64,000 nucleotides of DNA from Novosphingobium sp. (GTDB lineage Bacteria; Pseudomonadota; Alphaproteobacteria; Sphingomonadales; Sphingomonadaceae): NCBI GenBank assembly GCA_017745295.1, contig JAGHZR010000001.1, forward strand, positions 186,001-250,000, read 5' to 3'. Numbering within the stretch: position 1 is the first letter of the stretch; each line of letters opens with the position of its first letter. The notes beneath the pieces are model-generated. The model was not told where the DNA came from and searched no databases. It was given only the letters and a program-made list of their open reading frames with translations. Positions 1-8,158 of the stretch are shown here, one piece after another. The translations under genes were made by a program, and so were the position numbers.

Positions 1-51
1 GATGACGGGTAGGGGCGGGGATGACGGGTTTACGGGGATCACGGTTGGGGA

Positions 52-83
52 CCGTTATCGGTTCCGGGTGAAATCGATAACGG
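52..83 (-). terminator. Possible hairpin terminator after the autotransporter gene
   Basis: A 9-bp perfect stem (CCGTTATCG / CGATAACGG) encloses a 14-nt loop about 20 bases past the stop codon of the autotransporter gene. No T-run follows on the minus strand, so termination is only inferred from position. The first 40 bases of the window contain repeats of GATGACGGG, like the end of a repeat element seen again near 50.95 kb. Confidence 0.3.
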
Positions 84-104
84 CTGCAAGGCAGTCCTTC
101 TCCC

Positions 105-3100
105 TCAGAACGCCACGCTCAGCGAGGCACGGGCCGAGAGATCGGTGGCATCCTGGGTGCGCTCGGCACGAGCGGTGATCTTCCAGGTGAAGTCGTAGCC
201 ACCGGCCAGCATCGAGACTTCGCTCACCCAAGCGCCCTTCAGGCTCTCGGGCGTGATGGTGAAGACCTCGCCCGCATCGTACGTGTCGCCGCCGTTGAAG
301 TAAGCGGTCGTGCTGCCGAGCTTGCCCGAAACCACTTCCCGGCGACCGGCTTCAAGCTGGAAGGTCAGCGGGCGCCAGTCGGGCGAGATCGTGCCAAGCG
401 AGTAGGATGCGGTCAGCGTCGGCGTCACCGTGGTCATCTTGCTGGTGCGGCTGGCCACGGTCAGCGCGATCGCGTCGCTGTCGGCGGTTTCGCTGTAGCC
501 GTTCTCCTTCAGCCAGAACTGTTCGAGTTCGACCTTGGGCTTCAGGTTGAAGCGGCGCGACATCTGGAAGCGGTAGGACGCACCGGCAAGGCCCGAGAAC
601 ATCCAGCCGCTCCACTTGCCATCGGCCGAGTAAGTGAAGTCGGTATCGTCGATGGTGCCGGTGAACGTCCGCGTCGAATCGACCGATATCTTCGAGGCCC
701 CGATGCGCGCCCAGGCCATGAACGGTCCCTTGCCGGTGCGCCAGAACAGGCCGAGGTCGTGCTGGCCGATGCCGAGATCGCCGGTGCTCCCGTTATCGGT
801 CACGGTGCCGTGGAGCCAGGCATAGGACACGCCGAAATAGCCGAGGTTCGTCCGGCGCTCGACGCCCGCGGAAAGGCCCCAGCCGTTCGCCTTGTAACCC
901 GCCGTCGAACCGGCATCCTTGGCGGTGCGCCAGTAGACCGGCTCGAACCAGCCGCCGATGTCGGAAATCGTGAAAAGCGAAGTCTCGTCCGAGAGGTGGC
1001 GCGCGGCCATGCGGTCGCCGTGGGTCACGGCATCGAAGACGCCGCCCGAATGATCGGGCAGCAGACCGGCGACCTGGCTTTGGAGCGTGGCCGAATCCTC
1101 GACCTGGAGCAGGCTGGAGGTCAGGCTGTCGTCGTTCTGGGCCGTCGCATAGATCGCATCCCAGGCCGAAGCCTCGCTGCGGGTGAGGCCCAGTTCATCG
1201 GTCGTCTTGCGCGCGATGGTGAGGTAGATGCTGTTGGCATCGGTCGAGACGTCGCCGTTGTAGATGAACGGCAGGTCGGTGTCGGTGGCGTTCAGCGTGC
1301 CCTGCACGTCGAGGCTGCTGGCGGTGAGCACCGTGTAAGTGCCTTCGGCATCGCCGAGGTCGGTGATGGTGGCGGTGATCTTGGCGCCGTCCTCCAGCGT
1401 GGCATTGGCCACGGAATAGAGCGAAGTCGTGCCCTCCGCCGTATCGACATAGACACCCAGCGAACCGCCGGATTGCACGATCAGGCTGCCGAAGCTGATG
1501 GTATCGGCATCGCTGGCGGTCAGCTTGGCACCGCTGCCCACCGTCACGGTCAGGTTGTCGGCATTGCCGAAGTTGCCCGAATAGACCGAGCTGCCCGACA
1601 GGATCAGCGTGCCGACGTTTCCGTCGAAGTCCATCGTCCCGACGAAGCTGGAAGTTCCCGCCAGCGTCGCCGTGCCGGTCCCGCTGCCGAAATAGACATC
1701 GCCGGTATAGACCGTGTTGCCCGAGAGGTTCAGCGTATCGTCGCCGTCGCCGAACAGGGTGTTGCCGGTGATCGTGCCCGACGAGGCGTTGATCGTGTCG
1801 TTCCCCGAGCCCAGCAGGATATTGCCGGTTATCGCGGTGTAGATGGTGGGATCGGTGTCGGTATCGTTGTCTTCGAGATAGTCGGCGTTGGTCTCGGCAT
1901 CGGCATCGTTGAGGTACTGGTTGATGGTGACGCCGGTGGTGTTGGTGGACAGGTCGATTGCGGTGCGGGTGTCGGTGCTCGATCCGCTTGCGGCGATGTA
2001 GCCGGTGTTGTCGATCGCCGTCAGCGTGCCCGAAAGGTCGCGGATCGCGGTGGAGGAACCTTCGCCTTGCGAGGTGATCGCGGCCGCGATCGAGCCGCTA
2101 TTGTAGAGGCTCGTTACGGTGCTGCCGGCATTGATGAGCAGCGCGGTCGCCGCCGAATCGTAAGTCGTAGCGCTGAGCGTGCCGGTCACGCCGATGCCGT
2201 TCGTCAGGGTGACATTGCCCCCCTGCCCGCCGATCACCAGGCCATAGGCATCGGTATTGCTGTAATAGGCGTTCGAACTGACCGAACCGTCGATGGCAAT
2301 CGAATAAGTGCCCGAATTGCTCGACAGCCCGCCCACGGTAATGTCGCTGGTGCCGCCGACCTGGATCGCCGGGCCGTTGCCATAGGCCATGACCGCGCCG
2401 GTGCCCTCATCGTCATCGTCGACGCCGTCGTTGTCCTCGTCGTCGTTGGAGCTGTCGTTGTCGACCGGGGGCGCCGCCACATAGATGCCGCCCGCGACAT
2501 TGCCGGTGATCTCCACCGCCGCCGCGCCCGAGCGCAGCGCCGCGCGCGAGAGCACCATCGTCGCGCTGTCGTCGTCGGTATAGGAAGCGCGCTGCGAGAC
2601 GGTGCCCTGTATCGTCACCGTGCCGGTGACGTCGCCGTCCACCACCAGCGCCTGGGCCCCGGCGCCGGTCGCGTAGACGGTGCCTTCCACCGTCACGTCG
2701 CCGTCGACGCTCTTGGTGGAGATGCCGACCGAGTTATCGCCGATCACATTGATCGTGCCGGTGTTCCTGATGTCGCCCACATAGTCCGAATCAACGACCA
2801 CGCCGCCCGAATTCAGGCCCTCGACGGTGATCGTACCCTCGTTGAGGATCAAGCCGCTGGTCGTCGCGCCCGAAAGAACGTGGATGCCGTAGCGGTTGCT
2901 GGCCGAAGCGATGGAGCCGTCGGCAATGCCGTTCGAATCGGTATCGGCGGGCACGAAGTCCTCGCTGACGGTCAGCGTGGCATCCTCGCCTAGGGTAATC
3001 GTCGAGGTAGTCCCGGCCTTGACGGTGATGCCGGTGGCGCCATCGGCATCGTCCAGCACGAGCGCGCCTTCCACATCGACGGCACTATTGCTGTCGACGG

Positions 3101-3281
3101 TGATTGCGCTGCCGCCGGGCAACGTGATCGTGCCGTCGTCGGTCACGGTCACGTTGCCCGCACTGGATGTGACGAGCGCCTTGGTCGTGGCGGTGGAAAC
3201 AGTGGTCGCCGCGAGCGAAGGCGCGGCGGAAAGCGCGAGAACGAGCGCGCCGATGCTGGAAGACGTGTGCAGCGAGTTCAT
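105..3281 (-). CDS. Autotransporter outer-membrane beta-barrel protein
   Basis: This is a 1058-aa type V secretion protein. Residues 1-25 form a signal peptide ending in SLAA. A Thr/Gly/Asp-rich passenger runs to about residue 770 and consists of short beta-strand repeats, consistent with a beta-helix. The last ~270 residues look like an autotransporter barrel and end in Phe (SVAF). The passenger has a very acidic patch at about residues 274-293 (Asp/Asn/Glu-rich) and RTX-like pieces near residues 480-530 (GSGNDTI, GDGDDTLNL), which suggests calcium binding. No adhesin or enzyme domain is recognised, so the substrate is unknown. No Shine-Dalgarno is visible; the sequence just before the ATG instead reads GACCTCCTC. 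The start is kept because the signal peptide follows directly. It lies downstream of the intradiol-fold lipoprotein gene on the same strand. Confidence 0.9.
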   Translation of the reverse strand: MNSLHTSSSIGALVLALSAAPSLAATTVSTATTKALVTSSAGNVTVTDDGTITLPGGSAITVDSNSAVDVEGALVLDDADGATGITVKAGTTSTITLGEDATLTVSEDFVPADTDSNGIADGSIASASNRYGIHVLSGATTSGLILNEGTITVEGLNSGGVVVDSDYVGDIRNTGTINVIGDNSVGISTKSVDGDVTVEGTVYATGAGAQALVVDGDVTGTVTIQGTVSQRASYTDDDSATMVLSRAALRSGAAAVEITGNVAGGIYVAAPPVDNDSSNDDEDNDGVDDDDEGTGAVMAYGNGPAIQVGGTSDITVGGLSSNSGTYSIAIDGSVSSNAYYSNTDAYGLVIGGQGGNVTLTNGIGVTGTLSATTYDSAATALLINAGSTVTSLYNSGSIAAAITSQGEGSSTAIRDLSGTLTAIDNTGYIAASGSSTDTRTAIDLSTNTTGVTINQYLNDADAETNADYLEDNDTDTDPTIYTAITGNILLGSGNDTINASSGTITGNTLFGDGDDTLNLSGNTVYTGDVYFGSGTGTATLAGTSSFVGTMDFDGNVGTLILSGSSVYSGNFGNADNLTVTVGSGAKLTASDADTISFGSLIVQSGGSLGVYVDTAEGTTSLYSVANATLEDGAKITATITDLGDAEGTYTVLTASSLDVQGTLNATDTDLPFIYNGDVSTDANSIYLTIARKTTDELGLTRSEASAWDAIYATAQNDDSLTSSLLQVEDSATLQSQVAGLLPDHSGGVFDAVTHGDRMAARHLSDETSLFTISDIGGWFEPVYWRTAKDAGSTAGYKANGWGLSAGVERRTNLGYFGVSYAWLHGTVTDNGSTGDLGIGQHDLGLFWRTGKGPFMAWARIGASKISVDSTRTFTGTIDDTDFTYSADGKWSGWMFSGLAGASYRFQMSRRFNLKPKVELEQFWLKENGYSETADSDAIALTVASRTSKMTTVTPTLTASYSLGTISPDWRPLTFQLEAGRREVVSGKLGSTTAYFNGGDTYDAGEVFTITPESLKGAWVSEVSMLAGGYDFTWKITARAERTQDATDLSARASLSVAF

Positions 3282-3318
3282 GATGAGGAGGTCTCTTGGT
3301 AAGCGCAGGGCTTCAGAC

Positions 3319-3342
3319 AGGACCGGGACGTTCCGGTCCTGC
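3319..3342. other. Perfect hairpin in the leader of the autotransporter gene
   Basis: A 9-bp perfect inverted repeat (CAGGACCGG / CCGGTCCTG) with loop GACGTT lies 38-61 bases upstream of the autotransporter start. There is no T-tract on the minus strand. It could be a regulatory structure in the 5' UTR or a weak terminator between the two genes. Confidence 0.4.
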
Positions 3343-3374
3343 TGGATTTTCAGTCAGGCGGCGATGTCTGTTTG

Positions 3375-3439
3375 CCGCCTCAGGCGGTGGTGGCAGTTTG
3401 CCGCCTCAGGCGGTGGTGGCAGTTTGCCGCCTCAGGCGG
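3375..3439. repeat. Three tandem palindromes with a 26-bp period
   Basis: The palindrome CCGCCTCAGGCGG occurs at 3375-3387, 3401-3413 and 3427-3439, with near-identical 13-bp spacers of the form TGGTGGCAGTTTG. The third copy overlaps the stop codon of the intradiol-fold gene. Each copy could fold as a 5-bp hairpin with a TCA loop. They lie in the 150-bp gap before the autotransporter gene. Confidence 0.85.
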
Positions 3440-4379
3440 CGATGCCGATCAGCGCGGTGCCGGTATATCCGGCGGTCAGGCTGCCGCTCAGCGTCGGCGT
3501 CATCTGCGCGATCTGGGCCGAGCTGTTGTCTCCAAAGACATTGTCCGAGGAGATCGAGATCGCATTGTAGTTGGCGATGCTGGCAGTATAGCGCGTGTCG
3601 CCGGTGAAGACGGCGGTATTGGTCGCCGCGGGCAGGGCCAACTGCGAGATCAGGCTGGCGGCGCGGCCGGTGCTCGCGGAAGTCAGGCCGCCCGTGAATA
3701 TCTCGAAATGGATATGCGGCCAGCGCCCGGAATAGCAGGCGGGGTAGATCGTCGTGAACGTCACCTTGCCCTCGGCGTCGGTCACTTGCACGCCGCGCAA
3801 GTAGCTCTCGGTGGTGACTCCGCTGGAATAGAGCGAATACTTGCCCGCCGCGTCGCAGTGCCAGATGTAGATCGCCGCGCCCGCGATGGCGGCGCAGCCG
3901 TTGTTCACGTCCACCAGTTGCAAGGTCAGTTCCAGCTGGACGCCGTCCGCCGTGGTGGTGGAATTGATGAAGCTGGAGCGGATGTCCGAACGCACCACGC
4001 CGCTGACGGTCAGCACGTTGGAGATCGATCCGCTGGCGCTGTTGGTGCCGTCGGCCGGATAGGGGCCGTTGGTCTCGGTGGGATCGGCAATGCAGCTGCC
4101 GCCGGAGGTTCCGCCCGAGGTCGTCGTGGACGAACTGGTCGAGGACGTGCTCGTCGAACCGGTGCTCGACGTGCTGTAGGAACTCGTCGAACCGGTCGCG
4201 CTGCCGGAACCGGAAGACGACGCGCTGTCGTCGCCCCCGCAGGCCGTCACGGCGGCGAAACCGCCCGCCCCCGCGAGGATGCCCAGCGCGCGGCGACGGC
4301 CTATCAGGTTCCTGCCGATCGTCTTCAGGTCGTGGGCCAGGCCGCCATCATGGTCATGGCGATGGTCATGGTCTTCCAT
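3432..4379 (-). CDS. Tat-exported lipoprotein with intradiol-dioxygenase fold
   Basis: This 315-aa protein matches the intradiol ring-cleavage dioxygenase family. The N-terminus is His/Asp-rich (residues 1-15). A twin-arginine segment (GRRRALGIL) leads into a lipobox-like AVTAC with Cys47, so export by Tat and lipidation are predicted. Residues 52-95 are an almost pure Ser/Thr/Gly linker. The catalytic fold begins at about residue 96: TETNGPYPADG supplies a ligand Tyr (about 107), and YSGRWPHIHFEIF (about 218-230) supplies a further Tyr and the two iron-ligand His residues. Cytoplasmic ring-cleaving enzymes lack the signal and linker, so this belongs with the extracytoplasmic dioxygenase-like proteins of unknown substrate. 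It lies between the response regulator and the autotransporter genes, all leftward. Confidence 0.85.
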   Translation of the reverse strand: MEDHDHRHDHDGGLAHDLKTIGRNLIGRRRALGILAGAGGFAAVTACGGDDSASSSGSGSATGSTSSYSTSSTGSTSTSSTSSSTTTSGGTSGGSCIADPTETNGPYPADGTNSASGSISNVLTVSGVVRSDIRSSFINSTTTADGVQLELTLQLVDVNNGCAAIAGAAIYIWHCDAAGKYSLYSSGVTTESYLRGVQVTDAEGKVTFTTIYPACYSGRWPHIHFEIFTGGLTSASTGRAASLISQLALPAATNTAVFTGDTRYTASIANYNAISISSDNVFGDNSSAQIAQMTPTLSGSLTAGYTGTALIGIAA

Positions 4380-4474
4380 CTGAAAATCCCCTCGTGTCGC
4401 ATGTCGCGCGACGGGCCGGGAGGCCGGCGCCGCGGATCAGGTCACGAAGAGGAGTGGAAGCGCGCCTTTGCGAT

Positions 4475-4497
4475 CGGATTTCAGAGGCATTTCACCT
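4475..4497 (+). promoter_or_regulatory. Candidate response-regulator site upstream of the lipoprotein gene
   Basis: CGGATTTCAG at 4475-4484 is followed 11 bp later by a second TTTCA (4490-4494), the direct-repeat spacing typical of OmpR/PhoB-type regulators. The same CGGATTTCA core occurs twice in the regulator/kinase intergenic region, at 5358-5367 and inverted at 5414-5422. The sequence also contains half of an inverted pair, CATTTCACCT (4488-4497) with AGGTGAAATG (4539-4548). The binding role is inferred. Confidence 0.35.
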
Positions 4498-4532
4498 CTG
4501 TCGCGCCGCGGCTCACCGCCCGCGCACGCCTG

Positions 4533-5327
4533 TCACGCAGGTGAAATGTCTCCGGATACGGACGGGACGAAGAGATAGCCTTCATTGCGCACGGTGCGGA
4601 TGATGTCACCGCCGCCGTCGCCCTCGGACAGCTTGCGGCGCAGGCGGGAGAGCTGCACGTCGATCGCGCGATCGTAGTGATCGCTGTCCTCGCCGCGCGA
4701 CCAGTCGAGCAGCTGGTCGCGGGTGAGCACCCGGCGCGGGTGCTCGGCGAAGGCCTTGAGCAGGCGGAACTCGCCGTCCGACAGCGAGATCACCCGGTTG
4801 GCCGGATCGAACAGCAGGCGCAGGCCGAGGTCCATGCGCCACCCGGCGAAATGGAGGCACTCGCCGGAATGGACGTCGTTGACCGGGCGCGGCTCGGGTC
4901 CGGCGGCAGGCGAGACGACCCGCTCCACCGGCCCCATGTTGGCGCGGCGGCGCAGGACGGTGCGGATGCGGGCGAGCAGTTCGCGCGGATTGCAGGGCTT
5001 GGCCAGATAGTCGTCCGCCCCCATCTCCAGCCCGACGATCCGGTCGACATCGCTGCCCACGGCGGAGAGCATGATGACCGGCGGGGCATCCGGACCGAGT
5101 CCCCGCAAGGCGGTAAGCCCGTCCTCGCGCGGCATCATCACGTCCAGCACGATGAGATCGAAATGCCCGCGCGCGAGATGGTCGCGCATTTCTGTCGGAT
5201 CGGCGGCGGTTTCGGTGGCATAGCCGTGCTTGCCCAGGAACTCGCTGATGAGCGAGCGGATGCCGTCATCGTCGTCGACGATGAGGATGCGGGTTTCGAG
5301 GTCCATCGGTGCGCGTTCTAGGATCAT
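4533..5327 (-). CDS. OmpR/PhoB-family response regulator
   Basis: This 264-aa two-component regulator has an N-terminal receiver domain (about 12-130). Its acidic pocket is LIVDDDDG, the phospho-acceptor is Asp62 in LIVLDVMMP, and the conserved Lys lies in YLAKPCNP. A linker leads to a C-terminal winged-helix DNA-binding domain (about 160-255, ending RTVRNEGYLFVP). It is transcribed away from the sensor kinase at 5990-8158, which is the likely partner. The region between them contains the sequence CGGATTTCA in both orientations, a possible autoregulatory site. An alternative start at 5306 (MDLETRIL) would fit the family length equally well; neither start has a strong Shine-Dalgarno. The downstream lipoprotein and autotransporter genes are plausible targets, by position only. 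Confidence 0.92.
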   Translation of the reverse strand: MILERAPMDLETRILIVDDDDGIRSLISEFLGKHGYATETAADPTEMRDHLARGHFDLIVLDVMMPREDGLTALRGLGPDAPPVIMLSAVGSDVDRIVGLEMGADDYLAKPCNPRELLARIRTVLRRRANMGPVERVVSPAAGPEPRPVNDVHSGECLHFAGWRMDLGLRLLFDPANRVISLSDGEFRLLKAFAEHPRRVLTRDQLLDWSRGEDSDHYDRAIDVQLSRLRRKLSEGDGGGDIIRTVRNEGYLFVPSVSGDISPA

Positions 5328-5989
5328 TGTGCGCCGATAGGAACCCCGTGTTCCAGCCGGATTTCAGCCCGGATACAGCTTGCGACAAGATCGCGGCCCG
5401 ATTGCAATCTACGTGAAATCCGCAGGCAAACTCCCGGCCCAAAAAGCAGCGCCATGGACATTCGAGTTCGTCAGGTTCCGTCCTGGATGGACTGCAGCGC
5501 GCACCGAGCGACACCCCCCGTCGTTTTAGCCGCCTTGCTGCATTCACCCGGAACGGCCGGAACCGCCGTTCGGTTAGCCACCGCCAAGGCGCCGGACGGC
5601 GCCGGGTCCGTCGCAGCGACAGGTCACGTAGTCGCACCCGCCCTGTCCTGCGACGGCCCCGGAACTATATTCTCGGCCGGACTGGCAAAAACCGTACCCG
5701 ATACTGACATATATGGGTGCTACCCGGCCCAGCAACGCACCGGGCGACCCACTGGGCAACCCACCGGCCCGGGCCGGTACGACAGAGATTACCTTCCGGC
5801 ACCGCAGGGAACACGGTTGCCGGACAGGACCCGAGGTGACCGTCCTCGCCCGATATACGGGGCGAGGGCGCGGAGCGGGTTCGGAAGGGACGTGTCCCTC
5901 TCTTCCGAGCCCGCGCCGCAAAACCGCCCACTCCTGCTCTCGGCGCTCACCGCTCGAAATGGCCATGGATTCGTGGCAATGGCCGGAAC
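5328..5989. other. 662-bp divergent intergenic region between regulator and kinase
   Basis: No convincing gene lies here. An open frame across 5454-5993 has no Shine-Dalgarno, an atypical Pro/Arg/Thr-rich composition and no recognisable domain. The region holds two CGGATTTCA boxes (5358-5367 plus, 5414-5422 minus). It also holds an imperfect long hairpin at about 5875-5914, whose arms include GCGGGTTCGGAA and TTCCGAGCCCGC around a GGGAC/GTCCC core. Promoters for both divergent genes must lie inside, but no confident -35/-10 was identified. Confidence 0.5.
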
Positions 5990-8158
5990 ATGAGCCTGCC
6001 CCGCGTCATCATGCCCCGACTCAGCAGTCGCCTCGGCTTGCCGCTGGCGATGCAGATGATCGTCATTCTCGTCTGCGCGCTGATCGGCGCCCAGCTGGTG
6101 ACGCTCGGCCTCACCGTGATCCTGCCCCCCAGCCCGACCGCGCGCTGGAACATCGACGAAGTGGCCAGTGCGCTGACCACCCGCGACCTGCCCGACCGGC
6201 TCGAACGCAAGCCCATGGTCGGCCCGCCCGACGTCAGCGGACAGGGCTGGCTGGTCTCCGAATCCTCGCGCGATGCGCTTGCACAGCGGCTCGGACGGGA
6301 TCGCCGGGACGTGGTGCTGGCGTTCTATACCCAGCTTCCGGTCGGCGGCGTCGCGGTGCCCAGCAATGCCCGTTCGCCGCTGGCGATCCTGAAAGGCAAA
6401 GGTGCCCGCACCACCGAGGTCTCCTCGTTGCTGGTCGGTTCGGCCGATGCCCAGTCGATTCCCGGCGGTCCCCCGCCCGGCGGAGCGGCAGGTCCCGGCG
6501 GCCTGCCCGGTGGACACTTCCCCGGCGGCCATTTTCCGGGCGGCATGCCGCCGGGCGGAACGATGCCGCGCGTGCCCTCGATGCCGCATTCAGCCATGCC
6601 GGGCGGTGGACGCCCCGGCGGTCACGTTCCGAATGCCGCCATGCCCGGCGGCAAGGTTCCGGGTGCTCCCAGCGCAACGCCGGGCGGCGGACGCCCCGGC
6701 CGGCAACCGGGTGCTCAAAGGCCCGGAAACGACAGCCCCGGCCAAGGGATGGGCGGACAGACGGGAGCGCCCGGCGGCTCTGGCGGAGCGCCCTCCGGCG
6801 GCGTGCCCAACCAGGACGGCCAGCCGGGACGGATCATGGCCCCCGGCATGCGTCCGGGCGGGATGCTCGGTCCGGTCGGCGGCGGCGCCATCGGCTCCGG
6901 CATGCTGGCGCCGGTCATGCCGAGCATGAACGACATCCCCCGCACCGCTCTCCCCAGCAGCGCGCCGACTCCGATTGCCAGCCCGACGCTGAGCAGCCGC
7001 CCGGTCACAGTCTCGATTCCCCTGCCGCCGGTCACGCTCGCCTCGCCGACTGTCGCGCCCACCGCCATGGCTTCCATCCCGGCAAACGGCACCGTAGCCA
7101 GCGCCGCGAGGCCGCAGCCCGCGGTCCCCGGCAAGCCGCAGCCGATTCCCTTCCGCCATTCCGGCGGCAGCTTCTTCGCACTGACCTCGCCGCCGTTCAT
7201 CGAGGGCGATTTCGTCGCCGCGACCCGCCAGCCGGACGGGCAGTGGCTGGCCGTCGCCCCGCGTGCCGAACCTTTCCCCAATGCCTGGCAGAAGCGGGTG
7301 ATCCTGTGGTTCGCGCTGTCGCTGGCGATCATCAGCCCGTTCGCCTGGCTCTTCGCGCGCCGCATCGTCGTGCCGCTGAAGGATTTCGCGCAGGCCGCCG
7401 AACAGCTCGGGCGCGACCCTTCGGCAACGATCCTGCCGCTGTCAGGTCCAGCCGAGATCGGCCGCGCCGCCAATGCCTTCAACCAGATGCGCTTCCGCCT
7501 GCGCGCCTTCGTGGACGACCGCACCGCAATGGTCGGCGCCATCAGCCACGACTTGCGCACCCCGCTCACCCGCCTGCGCTTCCGCATCGAGGACGTGCCC
7601 GACGACCAGCGCGAAGGGCTGCTGAAGGAAGTGAGCGAAATGGAAGCGATGATCAGCCAGGTCATCGCCTTCATCCGCGATGCCTCCACGCCGGGACCGC
7701 GCAAGCGCGTGGACTTCGCCGATCTCATCGCCGGCAGCGTCGCCGATGCCCAGCTCGTGGGCGGCAAAGTGACGATCGAGCATAACGTCCACATCCCCGT
7801 CGAGGTGGACCCGGTCGGCATCCGCCGCCTGCTCGGCAATCTGCTGGAGAATGCCATCAAGTACGGCGAGAGCGCCAAGGTCCGCGTCAGCCTGCTCGAC
7901 GGCGAGGCCGTGGCCGAGATCGTCGATGCCGGTCCCGGCATTCCCGAAGACGAGTTCGACCGCGCTTTCGAGCCGTTCTACCGTTCCGAAACCGCACGCA
8001 AGTCGGGCCAGAAGGGCACCGGACTCGGCCTCGCGGTCTGCCGCTCGATCGCCCGCGCCCATGGCGGCGACGTCAACTTCGTGCACGGCGGAGACGGTTT
8101 CGCGGCGCGCGTGACGGTTCCGGCCGCCTTCGACCCGACCCTGCGAAAGGCCGCCTGA
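5990..8158 (+). CDS. Sensor histidine kinase with Gly/Pro-rich periplasmic insert
   Basis: This 722-aa membrane histidine kinase is unusually long because of its sensor region. A transmembrane segment lies at about 17-45. The periplasmic part follows, and residues about 155-310 are a low-complexity stretch built from PGG/GGxxPGG units with scattered His and Met (for example GGHFPGGHFPGGMPPGG). A second membrane segment lies at about 435-455, followed by HAMP. The phospho-acceptor His is in AISHDLRTPLTRL (about 520), the N box is NLLENAIKYG (about 616) and the G box is GKGTGLGLAVCR (about 676). The stop overlaps the start of the next gene as TGATG, so the two are translationally coupled. It diverges from the response regulator. 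The His/Met content hints at metal or surface sensing, which is inference only. Confidence 0.9.
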   Translation: MSLPRVIMPRLSSRLGLPLAMQMIVILVCALIGAQLVTLGLTVILPPSPTARWNIDEVASALTTRDLPDRLERKPMVGPPDVSGQGWLVSESSRDALAQRLGRDRRDVVLAFYTQLPVGGVAVPSNARSPLAILKGKGARTTEVSSLLVGSADAQSIPGGPPPGGAAGPGGLPGGHFPGGHFPGGMPPGGTMPRVPSMPHSAMPGGGRPGGHVPNAAMPGGKVPGAPSATPGGGRPGRQPGAQRPGNDSPGQGMGGQTGAPGGSGGAPSGGVPNQDGQPGRIMAPGMRPGGMLGPVGGGAIGSGMLAPVMPSMNDIPRTALPSSAPTPIASPTLSSRPVTVSIPLPPVTLASPTVAPTAMASIPANGTVASAARPQPAVPGKPQPIPFRHSGGSFFALTSPPFIEGDFVAATRQPDGQWLAVAPRAEPFPNAWQKRVILWFALSLAIISPFAWLFARRIVVPLKDFAQAAEQLGRDPSATILPLSGPAEIGRAANAFNQMRFRLRAFVDDRTAMVGAISHDLRTPLTRLRFRIEDVPDDQREGLLKEVSEMEAMISQVIAFIRDASTPGPRKRVDFADLIAGSVADAQLVGGKVTIEHNVHIPVEVDPVGIRRLLGNLLENAIKYGESAKVRVSLLDGEAVAEIVDAGPGIPEDEFDRAFEPFYRSETARKSGQKGTGLGLAVCRSIARAHGGDVNFVHGGDGFAARVTVPAAFDPTLRKAA

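Noticed and set aside
759..2993. A 744-codon open frame on the plus strand opposite the autotransporter
   Set aside because: It is an antisense by-product of high GC and of the biased third positions of the autotransporter gene; its translation is rich in Arg, Gly, Val and Asp without domains, signal or Shine-Dalgarno.
3375..3439. A minimal CRISPR array
   Set aside because: Only three repeats with nearly identical spacers and no cas genes; it is a simple tandem repeat.
5454..5993. A possible 179-aa protein in the regulator/kinase gap
   Set aside because: No ribosome site, Pro/Thr/Arg-rich irregular composition and overlap with the kinase start; palindromic DNA underlies part of it.
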